A stretch of 64,000 nucleotides of DNA from NCBI GenBank assembly GCA_905221605.1, contig CAJNDS010001924.1:641001-705000 (forward strand), in the 5' to 3' direction. Below, piece by piece: positions 21,111 to 31,306 of this stretch (positions are counted from its first letter, which is position 1; the number at the start of each line of letters is the position of its first letter). Both the position numbers and the translations under genes were made by a program. Source of the stretch: Symbiodinium natans. Taxonomy: Eukaryota; Sar; Dinophyceae; Suessiales; Symbiodiniaceae. The notes under the pieces were generated by a model that was not told where the DNA came from, ran no database searches, and saw only the letters and a list, made by a program, of their open reading frames with translations.

Positions 21111-21596
21111 GTCGAGATGTGCCGGAGAATGTTCAATTTTCAACGTTGTTTTCAAAAAATGATGCATTACACCCACATCATAGACCCCAAATCGCATGTC
21201 TCGTACCAAAACGACCCAACTCCCACGTCGAAAATGGTCGATCGGTGCCACAAAGACCAGCCCAAAGCAGAAGTCGCAACGGGAGACAATATTGCGAAAC
21301 AAGCGGCAACAAATCGGAGCCAGAGCCAATGCTAAGATCGGCAACCGACTCATTGAGAAGCGGAGAAACTACCAGCATAGACCCCAAACAGCTTGCGCAT
21401 TTATGAAGCAACATCTGGCTGCAATATGCGCAAAAGCAATCCTATAAATCTATGTCATTGCTGCGCAAGCAAAATCGAGAGGAATAAGTTGGTTCAAACG
21501 AAATCCGCCGACCCCAGCCGACACCAGGGGGAGGCTCTCCCTGCCCAACACTGGGCATGGCCTGGTCGACTTCGGGGTTTCCATTTGTTTGTCATG

Positions 21597-21665
21597 GCCT
21601 TCCGGATCAGCGACCGACGCGGCGGCGCGGATCATCTGCAGGTACGTCGTGGCATCGGGTCTTAC
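21597..21665 (-). CDS. PPR exon (VRPDATTYLQMIRAAASVAD)
   Basis: It encodes VRPDATTYLQMIRAAASVAD, a helix A with the usual V-x-P-D lead-in. The acceptor is GGCGAG|GTA. The exon lies 522 bp upstream of the ARM-TIR start codon on the same strand. It could be the last recognisable exon of one PPR gene or precede an intron that contains the ARM-TIR gene. Confidence 0.7.
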
Positions 21666-21724
21666 CTCGCCGACATGCAAGGGATGCTTGAGGCAGTACA
21701 CCTTTTCAATGTCATGAATTTATC

Positions 21725-21941
21725 CCTAAACTCTAAACCCTAAACCCTCTGCAGGATGCATTACTGATGAACAAAAAGAATGGCTGGAATCAATGATATA
21801 TAAAAATCAAATCCATCTCTCATTGGTGAGAAATACGAGGCAATTGCACCTAAAACCTATAACCTATACCCTAAACCCTAAACCCTAAACCCTAAACCCT
21901 AGACCCTAAACCCTAAGCCCTAAACCTAAACCCTAAACCCT
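21725..21941. repeat. Two CCCTAAA arrays (21725-21749, 21846-21941)
   Basis: The second has CCTATAA, CCCTAGA and CCTAAGC variants. They lie upstream of the PPR exon at 21597-21665. Confidence 0.94.
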
Positions 21942-22051
21942 TCCAATCCTAAGCCACGACCATGATGCCTAAAAGAGGGCTCTGCTTTTCAGCCAAGGAC
22001 TCGCACACCGATCTGCAGATCCGCTTCAGCTCGACACTCAAGATGGCACTA

Positions 22052-22135
22052 ACAAGAATAATAAGAAGAAGAATCAAAACAATAGTAGTAATAATAGTAA
22101 TAGTAATATTAATAATATATACTACTGTACACTTC
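22052..22135. repeat. Degenerate AAT microsatellite
   Basis: Text based on AATAATAGTAAT, of the same type as 8054-8150, 41685-41850 and 54167-54250. Confidence 0.85.
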
Positions 22136-22180
22136 TTGAGTTGAGAGTTCAGCGATCGCTACGGATCGAGTGCCAGGGAC

Positions 22181-22242
22181 TCTGAGTTGTGAGGTCGGCG
22201 AGCCTTCCTCATCTGCTTGAACAGTTCTTCGGCCTTCTGCAC
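22181..22242 (-). CDS. PPR exon (VQKAEELFKQM)
   Basis: The acceptor is CCCCCAG|GTG. It encodes VQKAEELFKQMRKARRP, helix B of a PPR unit. The 253-nt intron before it is GC-AG. The 3' end is uncertain; a GT lies at 22180. Confidence 0.75.
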
Positions 22243-22495
22243 CTGGGGGTAGCAGAAAGTTGCTTGAGGCAACAACTCTCTCACGGGTTTCCCCCACTTA
22301 ACACCAACTGAACGCAGACCTAAGGATTGGGTTTTGGGTTTCTTGTTTGTTTGTCTCGCTTTCTTAAGAGAGGGAGTGACGGAGTTCGGGGTTGCAATTG
22401 GCTGCAGGGTCTCTGGCATTGGAAGCCTCGAGTGTAAGGATGGGGCTAAGTTACTTGGGGGGGAAGGCTTTAGGACCATCTTGATGCTCTGGCGC

Positions 22496-22550
22496 CTGCC
22501 CCTTCTGCACGTAGGCCTTCAACAAGGTGTTGTGCGCGAAGGTGTTGTTT
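22496..22550 (-). CDS. PPR exon (NTLLKAYVQKGQ)
   Basis: It encodes NNTFAHNTLLKAYVQKGQ. Ending the exon at CAG before GC (GCGCCA) and joining it to 22242 gives KGQ|VQKAEELFKQM, which restores exact PPR spacing between the two helices. A GT donor 19 bases further on (at 22476) would break that spacing. The acceptor is CAACAG|AAA. Confidence 0.78.
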
Positions 22551-22638
22551 CTGTTGTTTGCCTCGGTGCATCGCTTACTACAGGAGGCAAGAAAAACATG
22601 CGATATCTTGTTACGACAACTTAACGCGATCTGCAGAC

Positions 22639-22673
22639 CTTCCCCACTTCATCCACAGTTCTACTGAATGCGT
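22639..22673 (-). CDS. Short exon AFSRTVDEVGK, probably in the PPR gene
   Basis: The acceptor is TTTGCAG (to 22674) and the donor AAG|GTCTGC. It encodes AFSRTVDEVGK in the only frame without a stop. It is placed between PPR exons on the same strand. It is too short for an independent family call. Confidence 0.4.
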
Positions 22674-22825
22674 CTGCAAATACAACTTTGGGCCAAGTCT
22701 CGTCCGTCGCATGGTGCTCGGTGAACACACGCTCCTCCAAGCATCTACAATCTGCTATCCAGGACAGGACAGCCTACAAGGCTGCAAGTAACTGCTCTGA
22801 TCCACCAAGAACACGCACCAACGAA

Positions 22826-22876
22826 ACCCTAAACCCTGAACCCGAAACCCTAAACCCTAAACCCTAAACCCTAAAT
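22826..22876. repeat. CCCTAAA array
   Basis: Seven units including CCCTGAA and CCCGAAA. Confidence 0.94.
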
Positions 22877-22980
22877 CCACGGATGCCGGGAAGCATTCAA
22901 ACCCAACCCTAACACCAAAAACATCCCTAAACGCCCAAGGCAAACCGTCTCAGCCCAAGGCTGCGAAACCTGCTTACCGT

Positions 22981-23385
22981 AGGGTTTAGGGTTAGGGTTT
23001 AGGGCTTAGGGTTTAGGGTTCAGGGTTCAGGGTTCAGGGTTCAGGGTTCAGGGTTCAGGGTTCAGGGTTCAGGGTTCAGGGATTGGGTTTAGGGTTTAGG
23101 GTTTAGGGTTCAGGGTTCAGGGTTCAGGGTTCAGGGTTCAGGGTTCAGGGTTCAGGGTTCAGGGTTCAGGGTTCAGGGTTCAGGGTTTCAGGGTTCAGGG
23201 TTCAGGGTTCAGGGTTTTAGGGTTTAGGGTTAGGGTAGGGTTTAGGGTTTAGGGGGTTCAGGGGTTAGGGGTTAGGTTTAGGGTTTAGGGTTTAGGGTTT
23301 AGGGTTTAGGGTTTAGGGTTTAGGGTTTAGGGTTTAGGGTTTAGGGTTTAGGGTTTAGGGTTTAGGGTTTAGGGTTTAGGGTTTA
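22981..23385. repeat. Longest telomere-type array, 405 bp, with a TTCAGGG block
   Basis: It starts and ends with TTTAGGG. The middle holds more than twenty TTCAGGG units in consecutive blocks, so the variant was amplified in place. Orientation is opposite to 22826-22876. Confidence 0.97.
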
Positions 23386-24870
23386 ACATGTCCAACACCA
23401 ACCCCATAAAGGCCCTGGGCACTGCAGCCAAGTTGCCGCAGCCCCGATGTCCTCGGCAACCACGTAGGCCTCGACTGCGCGCTCTAAAACTGCAGGGTGG
23501 AAGCAGGCTTGCGTCTTTGGCCTTTCGCGGATATTCGGAGAGACAGCGCCTGTAATGGTGCGGTCCTGAAGGTTTTAGGGTGTGCCCGAGTCTGGATCTG
23601 AAGGTTGAAACCTTGCCATAAATTACAACCGAAACCGAGGAAGGATCTCGGCTCGCAATTCCCCCCCCCCCCCCCCCCCCCCACCCACCGCAGGTGAGGG
23701 AGGGCACACGACCCAACCAACCCTACTACCCTAAACCCCAAACCCAAAGCCCTAATGGGAGGTGGTGGGGGGGGTAAGGGCAGGTGCGTCCTGATCAAGT
23801 ATCTATATATGTCCTATGCGCCTGCAAGAAAAGTTGACGGCCGAGTCGCCTGCACCAAGGCCCCATAACCTGGGCTTGGGCAAGGGATTCAAGTTGCCCG
23901 GGCTCTGGGTTAAGGGTTCTACGGGATAGGACCGAGGTGGGGTAAAGTCAGACTGCGTCACGCCACCCCCGAAGTGCTTTTGCACTTTGAATGAAGTCAC
24001 GCCGTGTGCAGAGGTCACACCGATCATCATGAACCCCGCCATTTGCACGCGCAATCCAACAAATGGTACGCTGGTATAGTAGAACAGTACGTGGCGGCAT
24101 GTGTGTGTGTGTGTGTCAATGCAGCACCAAACGGTTGATGTCTTCACGATGGTCGAAGTGCATGCCCAAGGTTTTCATACCGTAGGGTCAAACATGCAAA
24201 GTTCGAGCCAAGTCGAAATTGACGAGTCGAAGTAGGTTTGTGGTCATAAGTCAGAATGGGGCGGGAAGGCAATCCCTCCGCGTACTCGAACATTCAAAAG
24301 TTGACTTTTTACGTTGCTTTCCAAAGCCGCTTCTTGGTGTAGATGTTCCGGCTAGTAGTTTTGATGGCGCAACGCGCGTCCCGCACGACATCCGCACGAG
24401 AAGGACCAGAGAGGTCCGGCTGACGGGACATGCCGGATGTGAATAGTAATTAAGTCACATCTGCTCGTGTGAAGTCACATCGCCCCCAGTCGACATGCAC
24501 AAGTCACAAGAAATCACCGGTCGCGCAGCGGTTGCGCAAGGTTCGTGCAAACGGCTCACGTTCTTGACCCTGGCAATGTAGGGCCCCAGCAAATAGAGCA
24601 GATCAATGTGTTGTTGGGACTTGTTGAGTGGCAGAAGAGCATGTGAATCTGCAGGATCATGTGCCTGCAAACTGTAAAACTAAACTGTAAAACTGCAACA
24701 GTCTGTCAAAGTTCGACCTGCAGCTGGAATCTGCAACTCACATGTCGTTCCAACCATGACTTGACGCAACATCTGCATAGGCTTTTCCTGGACTGCGGCG
24801 ATAGAGGAGATGTGCAGTACATCTTCGACACTCCCGGAGAATCATCCCCCCCCCCCTCACGCCCCATGCT
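23386..24870. other. No supported gene; C22 run and (GT)n
   Basis: A run of 22 C lies at 23661-23682 and a GT microsatellite at 24100-24117. The minus-strand frame 24455-24670 is protein-like in part (IDLLYLLGPYIARVKNVSRL) but has no clear splice sites. Confidence 0.45.
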
Positions 24871-25022
24871 CTTTGAAGCCGTGCGATCTTGCTTCGAAGA
24901 ATGTCGTGCCGCCAATGGACATTCCTTCAAGCCCATATGAATCGCTCCTTTATGCCATGCAAACTTGCTGTGAAGAATGCCGTGCAGTCAATGGACATTC
25001 CTCAACAAAGCCGTACGAATCC
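24871..25022. repeat. Tandem duplication, about 76 bp x 2
   Basis: Copies at 24871-24947 and 24948-25022 share CTTGCT...GAAGAATG and CAATGGACATTCC. Divergence suggests an old duplication. No coding frame is convincing. Confidence 0.82.
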
Positions 25023-25154
25023 TGGCAAAACCCTTCACACAAGGATTTTGTTCGCAAATGCCAGTGGCGAGTTGCAAATCCTAAAAAACACTGTGAAGAC
25101 AAGCTGAGGACCTCTGTTTGTTTTTTTTGGGGGGGGGGATTGCCGGCAGGTGGC

Positions 25155-25220
25155 TGTATATGTCGGGATCCACGCCCCGAGCCCGCATTCGCCGCATCCA
25201 TTTCTCTGCCTTCCAACAAT
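25155..25220 (-). CDS. PPR exon (WKAEKWMRRMRARGVDPDIY)
   Basis: It reads CWKAEKWMRRM then RARGVDPDIY: the second helix of one PPR unit and the start of the next. It ends ACA before a GC donor (GCCACC), the same design as the exon at 25854-25890, so a further exon starting with GC should complete the Ser codon. The acceptor is CTGAAG|AT. Confidence 0.7.
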
Positions 25221-25528
25221 CTTCAGGCTCAGAAAGGGTCCTCTTACGACTCATCGTTTGGTGACCCTGCATGCTTCACCAAACAGCGTATTTCGGGTTT
25301 TTCCGATTCTCCGAGCCGAGGCCGACATCTGTTCTGTCAGGGTTTTGGGCAGGGCGACAGGGTGTGGACTGCAGCGACTGCAGCGTTGAAAGATTGAGAT
25401 GAAGATTGCGTTGGCCCACTCTGCTCTGGGGGCAGAGAAGCACACTGCATCACTGTGAAGGACTTGAAGCTGGAGACTCTTAAACACAACTGAGCTTGAC
25501 GGCCCGACTCGACGATGCTATGGGTTAC

Positions 25529-25605
25529 GAAGCCAAGGCGTGCAAGATGCCCGGCCTTCAAGAACTCGCCCCGCTTGCCGTAGCACTTCAGCAGCGTGTT
25601 GTAGC
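25529..25605 (-). CDS. PPR exon (YNTLLKCYGKRG)
   Basis: The acceptor is TTTCAG (to 25606) and the donor TTC|GTAACC. The exon encodes YNTLLKCYGKRGEFLKAGHL then ARLGF, one PPR helix pair. The intron to the upstream exon is 248 nt and GC-AG. Its end phase (0) does not fit the next recognised exon (25220), so an exon may be missed between them. Confidence 0.78.
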
Positions 25606-25853
25606 CTGAAATTCAGCTGCAAAGGGCCATGCAAGGGCCATGCTTGCCTTTGAGGATTGCGAGGACTCGTTCTACCGCATGCACGGCTCAATGGTCTAGG
25701 CATGCGCTGTGTGATGGGAAGAGCACAACTCGAGCACAAGCCACGTCTCACTAGCAGGGATCATGATACAGGGACAGATTGGCTTGGGAACGGCTGGAAA
25801 GAGTGACCTCACACAGCAAATTCAAACAGGCGGTGCAGAGTGCAGCAGGCGGC

Positions 25854-25890
25854 TGTAGATGTCGGGCTGAAAAACGCGGTTCAACATGTC
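25854..25890 (-). CDS. PPR exon (MLNRVFQPDIY)
   Basis: The exon follows a very good acceptor (TTTTTTTCAG at 25900-25891) and reads DMLNRVFQPDIY. It ends ACA before a GC donor (GCCGCC). Joined to the next exon at 25605 the split codon becomes AGC (Ser), giving QPDIYSYNTLLKCYGKRG, the canonical turn from one PPR unit to the next. PPR proteins bind RNA, usually in mitochondria or plastids. The family is certain; the extent of the whole gene is not. Confidence 0.75.
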
Positions 25891-26154
25891 CTGAAAAAAA
25901 GCAACGGGAATGCACTCCCTTCAACCTGAGCATTTCCTTCAACCCGGCCCTGGCCCGGTGTGAAGGCACTTGCAAAGTTTCCGACATCCTGCATTCGACA
26001 CGGTCCCATGTGCAGCAAAGGCTTGTCTTATGGTGAGTTCGAGTATCGCAAGTGCCGGGACCCGAGGTGTAGCACTCAAATGGATGATATTGGTTCGAGA
26101 CTTTCGGCGCTGCTTTAACAGCAGAACGTGCAGCTGGCATTAATTTAGGGCTAA

Positions 26155-26172
26155 GGGGGGGGGGGGGGGGGG
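26155..26172. repeat. G18 homopolymer
   Basis: Uninterrupted G run. Similar runs occur at 17217-17230, 30740-30753 and, as C, at 35161-35174, 38840-38868, 47009-47025 and 59989-60004. Confidence 0.95.
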
Positions 26173-26502
26173 CTGGCATTGTGAACCACCAGAACTTTAT
26201 TGGAAGCCCAGGTTGTCACGCAAAAAATCTGCAAAGAACACGGCAAGACCGACCCTACACTCCCCTTAGCACCTTAGTAAAAATCATATGTTCAATATCC
26301 TCTTGGGTTTTATGTAAACAAAAACGCAAAAAATAGTTCCCAAGGGGAGAAAGGACCTACACCGCGCCTTGAGCCAGCTCTCAGCTGCTTTCGGGCGGTT
26401 TGCGTTCACGTGGGCCTGGCTTTGCTGGCCGGCGAACGGGGGTAGCAGTCAAAGAATCGGGGAGCGTGCTTTGGGGGCTTGGGTATTTAGGGTCCCTGAG
26501 AA

Positions 26503-26753
26503 GCCCTAAACCCTAAACCCTAAACCCTAAACCAGGCTCACGAGAGGTTGGACTGGGCGCCTTGATCATCTGGTTCCACATTCTCCTACCCAGGGGAAGC
26601 CGAAGCTGGCGGCGCCTCCAAATGCCTGGGTGCTTGCTCGCAGCTTTAACTTGGGCTCGTTTAGGGTTTAGGGTTTAGGGTTTAGGGTTTAGGGTTCAGG
26701 GTTTAGGGTTTAGGGTTTAGGGTTGAGGGTTTTGGGTTTAGTGTTTAGGGTTT
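26503..26753. repeat. Opposed arrays CCCTAAA (26503-26533) and TTTAGGG (26659-26753)
   Basis: The possible micro-exon 26590-26625 lies between them. The second array contains TTCAGGG, TTGAGGG and TTTAGTG units. Confidence 0.94.
26590..26625 (-). CDS. Possible 36-nt micro-exon AFGGAASFGFPW
   Basis: The acceptor is CACCCAG|GCA and the donor TGG|GTAGGA; phase 0, 12 codons. It lies upstream of the PPR exons on the same strand. The splice signals are good but the peptide is not diagnostic. Confidence 0.35.
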
Positions 26754-26759
26754 CTTAGT

Positions 26760-27232
26760 GGCCAGGACCTGCGGCTCGCAGTGAACCAACCCCTGTGCCC
26801 GAAGCTCTTAGGGCGTTGCTGGGCTTGCTGCTGGCTCAAACGCTCAAGTACTTGCGGCCTTCAAGAGTCCCAACCCGGCGTCAAAAAATGGGGCCAACTT
26901 CTGAACTCAAGCAAGGTCACCTTTAGCTGACTTTGTGGAGCTGACATTCAACAGGTTCAACAGGTCTACACAGTATGTTACCACTTCTGAGCTACTCTCG
27001 GATAGAATCCCTGGGATGGATGACCCTGTTAGCCAGGTACCGCTGCCCTGATCCTGCATGCGACATTGAGATTGAGGGTGCCTGAAGCCTGTATGGAGTC
27101 TTCTGGAGCACCACGTTTGAGTTGAACGAGGTCGAAAAAGGCACTTCTATAATCAACCATCTCTTGGATCCGCCTGCGCTCACAAGGCTGGGCTAAGTGT
27201 CCTTGAGTCGTTGAGAACACAACTTAAAAATG
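26760..27232. other. Nothing supported
   Basis: Two overlapping minus-strand frames near 27.0-27.2 kb are open but disagree with each other and lack motifs. Confidence 0.4.
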
Positions 27233-27717
27233 CCCTAAACCCTAAACCCTAAACCCTAAACCCTAAACCCTAAACCCTAAACCCTAAACCCTAAACCCTA
27301 AGAGGCTTGGCGGCGAAGGCACCCTTCATGATGTATCGCGCTTGCCTCCATTCGCCTCGGTCGGCCTCAGAAGAGCAAAGCAGTGTTTGGGTCATCCAGG
27401 CCTGCCTCGGGCTCAAGGCTACTACGGACATTGCAGCAAGGAGGTTTAGGGTTTAGGGTTTAGGGTTTAGGGTTTAGGGTTTAGGGTTTAGGGTTTCGGG
27501 CTTAGGGTTTAGGGTCATTGCAGCGAGGAGGGTACACTTGGGGTTGTCTTTTGGAGCGGACCTTTACTTCAGCTTGAAGGTCGACGCTTTGCTGCAGAAG
27601 ATGAAACTTCTGGCACCCTCTGCTGCGGAAGCTGATGCCTTGCCAAGTGATGAGCGCTGCCTCCCTTGGTATCCTACACCCTAAACCCTAAACTCCAAAC
27701 CCTAAGCCCTAAACCTA
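27233..27717. repeat. Arrays CCCTAAA (27233-27301), TTTAGGG (27444-27517), CCCTAAA (27677-27717)
   Basis: Three arrays in alternating orientation within 500 bp. Between the last two, the plus strand reads GLSFGADLYFSLKVDALLQK and onward without a stop, but no second exon supports it. Confidence 0.93.
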
Positions 27718-27935
27718 GGGAGTTCATTTGGGGTCCTTGACTTCAGGACTCTTGACGGTGCTTGAGTATGGGAACTCTGCAGCCTGGCATTGCGCCGAGG
27801 CTCCTGAGACCCAAACCTCCAACAGAAGCCCCCCCGACAATTAAGGTTCCTAGGGCATATTTCGGGACTACTTAGGTATATAGGGGCTATATAAGGTATA
27901 TGAATGGGGGTTATATAAAGCCCTCTACAAGTAAT

Positions 27936-28035
27936 ATAGGGGCCTTAATAATTCGAATAGGGTTTTGGGGGTTATTGTACTATAGTTACAAAGGGATCAT
28001 AAGGGAATGCTGCTAGTAAGTATTCCGACGCCTAA
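27936..28035. mobile_element. MITE-like element (family 1), about 100 bp
   Basis: TAGGGGCCTTAATAATTCGA at the left, AGTATTCCGACGCCTA at the right, and the family core TAGGGTTTTGGGGGTTAT and ATAAGGGAATGCTGCTAGTA. Confidence 0.78.
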
Positions 28036-28039
28036 AGTA

Positions 28040-29457
28040 AGCCTTCCAAATCCGGAATGTCCAATTGCTTCGCCGCAGCGTGGTCGCAGAGCATGTTCAT
28101 GCGGTCCTTCCTGGCATCAGGGCACACGGAACAGGACCTGAACATTGACCTGAAGTCCTGAACGTTGACCTAAGTTGACCTAGCTGGTTCTGGGGCTTGG
28201 GGGTGTCAACCCATCCAGAAGGCAGTGTGGGATTTGAGGATGAAAAACATATAACATCCAAAGCCGCACCATATCGAGGAGTGTTCATCAAAGACAAAAG
28301 CGTTGGACACGTTCATCTTCATAGACAGCATCAATGCTTGCGGTAGTGTTGTGTCACGCCATCTCACGCGAAGACGCGACACTGCCTTGTCACGCGGGAA
28401 GTCACGATACGTCCCGCGAAGTCGAGCCAGAAGCATAGTCTCGAAGCTGAAGCGAGTTTCCGAATGCGCATGCAGTTCGAAGAATATTTTGAAAACTAGC
28501 GATGGGATTTCTGTTGTCGCACGCAGGGATGTTTTTAACAAATTCTGTCCGACACTCTCACAAACCGTCAAGTTTGACAACAAAATTTAAACACCATGCG
28601 CACACGCTTTCAGACAGGAGACCGTAGCCATCACAATATCGCTATTCTATGGTATAATGAAACAAAGGTCCACGCGAGGCTCGCGCGAGCTTGCGTGAGG
28701 CCCGCATGAGCTCAGGTAAAGAAAGCAAGTCTAGCCGTGCTACACTGCGCAGGTTGACGTTGGGAATGGCTTTCGTGCACGCTTTCTGCAACATCAATGA
28801 TTTAGGGTTGGTCCATCCAAAAGGTAGAAACTATAACTCCAACGTCCCAAACCACGAAACCGCTGCATCCTAAACCTGCAAGCCCTACAGTTCCTGCGAA
28901 GCCATTCGAAAGCCCACACCCATGAAAACTCCCAACGTCCGCGGGGTCAACAAAGTCTGGAGACCCTTCGCTACCCGTGACTCTTGGGGCGGATTCGTTG
29001 GCTGCTACAAGCATCTGCTCAGCCAGGCTGCAGCGTGATGACCATCTGATTGTTGGGCAGGCCCCGCGCATAGAGAACGTTCCGCTTCCCATTCCGCATC
29101 CTTGGACCGATTGGCTTCGAGAAAAAAACTCGTGCAGCAGGGCTTGGGTCGCTTCAGCGTGAAAGCTCCCTATGACCCGCCGACCTGAAGAGCTGCAGTG
29201 ACCAATGAAGCATGAGGAGAATGTGCTTGGTGCGTAAGGTGGCGGAAAAAAGACAGAACCTCTGAAGTGATGGATGTTTCTCCCTGTTTCCATTCTCTTC
29301 GCCGGAGAGGTCGAGGACAGGGCAACGACATGTGCGATGCAGCATGGGTCGAACCGAACTTTGAACCCCATCTGTGTCTTGAGCCTTCCAAGCCGTATGC
29401 TCGAAGGTGCCCTTAGCCACATGTGTTTTCCCATGGCCAAACCTGTGCTCCCATTAC
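28040..29457. other. Probably intronic/exonic mix; limits not resolved
   Basis: On the minus strand 28802-29440 is open for 212 codons and includes KTQMGFKVRFDPCCIAHVVA, preceded by GGCTAAG|GG at 29412, so it may hold the exon after 29458-29607. A second frame from the same acceptor reads GTFEHTAWKAQDTDGVQSSV. I cannot choose by eye. Near 28.3 kb MNVSNAFVFDEHSSIWCGFG is another possible exon. Confidence 0.35.
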
Positions 29458-29607
29458 CACATGAACGTTTTGCACGAGCCGCTCTTTGAAGGTGTCCAGA
29501 TGCTTGGTCATGTCCTTCTCAAAGGGGTCGATGGGGACCTTGGTCGCAACAACAAGTAACCTTGGCAGTTCACCACTTTCACCCAGCCTTAGATCGAACA
29601 ACGGCTG
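29458..29607 (-). CDS. Unrecognised globular exon, 50 codons
   Basis: It is exactly 150 nt, phase 0. The acceptor is ATGAAG|CAG and the donor GTG|GTAATG. It reads QPLFDLRLGESGELPRLLVV, ATKVPIDPFEKDMTKHLDTF, KERLVQNVHV: a hydrophobic strand (LLVVATKV) and a charged helix, so a folded domain. No family is recognised. The sequence below it to about 28.8 kb stays open in two frames on this strand, so further exons of the same gene are likely but cannot be framed by eye. Confidence 0.6.
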
Positions 29608-30039
29608 CTTCATGGGGTTTACACTACTGTAGGGGTAACTTCCTTCGGTCCATGTTATCAGGGTCCCTTACATTTGTGCTAAGGCTCTGACCAAATTCAG
29701 CATTTGCACGGTTCACACAGGGTTGCTTCTTTGACTACTCGCAGCGATGACCCAGACGAATCTGCTCTTCATGGCCAAACATCCCGTGTCTAGAATCAAA
29801 TGTGTCGCTAGCCGGCGCTGGCATACGAAATCCACCACGGCTGCTATCAATGACCGCAGTATCACCCAAGCCCCGTTCAAGAAGTAAACCTCCTCAGCCA
29901 AGCTTTGCAACCCCAACCTTCGAACCATCAGCATAAGCCCAAAAAAACCAAAACAAGAAATGTCAAAACAGTCCCTAGAAGCGCATGTCACATGATGCAT
30001 GGCTCCTAAGTTCGGGGCCGTGCCGGGCTCCTTCTCCAC

Positions 30040-30099
30040 GATAGGTTGCGCATTGAACTCGGCGAGGAACTCGCTGACCTTCAGGCGCCAAATCTCAGA
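30040..30099 (-). CDS. Unrecognised exon SEIWRLKVSEFLAEFNAQPI
   Basis: It is exactly 60 nt, phase 0, 20 codons. The acceptor is CGGAAG|TCT and the donor ATC|GTGGAG. It encodes an amphipathic helix, SEIWRLKVSEFLAEFNAQPI. It is probably the same gene as 30489-30550 and 29458-29607. Confidence 0.55.
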
Positions 30100-30488
30100 C
30101 TTCCGAGGTTTTCCATTGAAAGCCCTGCAAGGGGTCTGAGGGCTTCAAAAAACCTCTGCTAGGACTTAAAACCTTCATGCCTTTGGCACCATCCAAGGAA
30201 ATTGCTGCTCTGGTAAGCCACGAAACCTCACCCCAACCCCGGCATTCGTGACCAACCCCTAGTGTTACAGCGATTTTTGTGCGTGAGCTGCAGTGCTGGC
30301 TTTGGCTTGGGCGGCTTGGTTTGCTGAGAAAAATTTGAACTAAACTGCACATACCGTCTCAAGCTGTCAAGGGGGGGTCAAGGCCACGATACGTTCACTT
30401 TAATTCAGGTCAAAACCCATGTCAAAGACGACGACCCTTTAACAACAAAACCTTTGGAGGCCAGAAGCCGTGAGAGAATGGTGGTTAC

Positions 30489-30550
30489 CCCAAGTCATCG
30501 AAAGAGAAGCGGGCCTCGTCATCACTGACCGCCACAGCCTTCATCAGCGC
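30489..30550 (-). CDS. Unrecognised exon ALMKAVAVSDDEARFSFDDL
   Basis: The acceptor is CTACAAG|GCG and the donor GGG|GTAACC or GG|GTAACC. It encodes ALMKAVAVSDDEARFSFDDL, a helix with an acidic segment. The opposite strand is also open here but has no supporting splice sites. Confidence 0.55.
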
Positions 30551-30772
30551 CTTGTAGAGTTGCAGAAGCTAACAGTCTTTACTAGGGATTCTAATAGGGG
30601 TACTATGATCCCTACTAAGGACCGTTACGTTAGTATAGGGGGTAACATCACAAGGTACTGCCCAAGCAGGTTAGCATCAGTTTGCGATTGGGACAATCCT
30701 CCCAGTCCCCAGCAGCTCGGGGCTCAAAACTCAAGGGAAGGGGGGGGGGGGGGCCCAGGGACATGCCTTGAT

Positions 30773-30870
30773 GTAGGAGCCTGAATCATTAGAATAGGGT
30801 TTTGGGGGCTATGGTGTAATAAAAAAGGGATTATATGGCAATGTTATGAGTAATTAATCCGACCCCTATA
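30773..30870. mobile_element. MITE-like element (family 1)
   Basis: TAGGAGCCTGAATCATTAGA at the left, TAATTAATCCGACCCCTATA at the right, and the core TAGGGTTTTGGGGGCTAT. Confidence 0.78.
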
Positions 30871-31273
30871 GTATGGATCTCAGAACTGTCCTGAATCCCC
30901 CAACCCTCAGAGGGTTTTCGGAGTGTTCTGACAACTCGAGAAGCGAGCAACAAGGCCTTGCCTTTGTCCCTGCGGTCTTGTTTTCTCTCAGTCCGAAGGC
31001 CGATTTGTGCTGGCGCAGCAAAAGGGAGGGGAGGGGGGGAGCGCCGAGGGGCACCTCAGCTGGAGTCAGGCTCGCTTTTGCACTCCGAGGGCTCGAAGGC
31101 GAAAGAAAACCAGAACCGAAACAGCATTGGGCCTTGGAGGGCAGCTCTTGCGCAAAAATCCCGCAAGGAGTTCAGGCGCCTCTGGCACGAGCATTGGCAC
31201 CTCCAAGCCCACGTCGGAGCTCAGGCGAGAAAAAAGACGACGGCTCTACGCCCGCAGGACAGCGACCAACAAC

Positions 31274-31306
31274 AAGCAGTGCTTGAGTCCTTCTTGCGCT
31301 TCGACT
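31274..31306 (-). CDS. Possible short K/S-rich exon
   Basis: The acceptor is TTGGCAG|AG. It encodes SKRKKDSSTA before GT (GTTGTT). Composition matches the lysine/serine-rich exons upstream. Confidence 0.4.

Noticed and set aside
7326-26180. CRISPR array or bacterial operon reading of the regular repeats
   Set aside because: Repeats are telomere-type heptamers without unique spacers, and coding text is eukaryotic and spliced.
27560-27668. Plus-strand exon reading LYFSLKVDALLQKMKLLAPS
   Set aside because: Good-looking text and a possible GTATCC donor, but it is the only plus-strand candidate and has no partner exon.
28610-28640. Spliced-leader RNA gene suggested by ACCGTAGCCAT
   Set aside because: Only the first ten or so bases match; TTTTGGCTCAAG does not follow, and it is on the plus strand.
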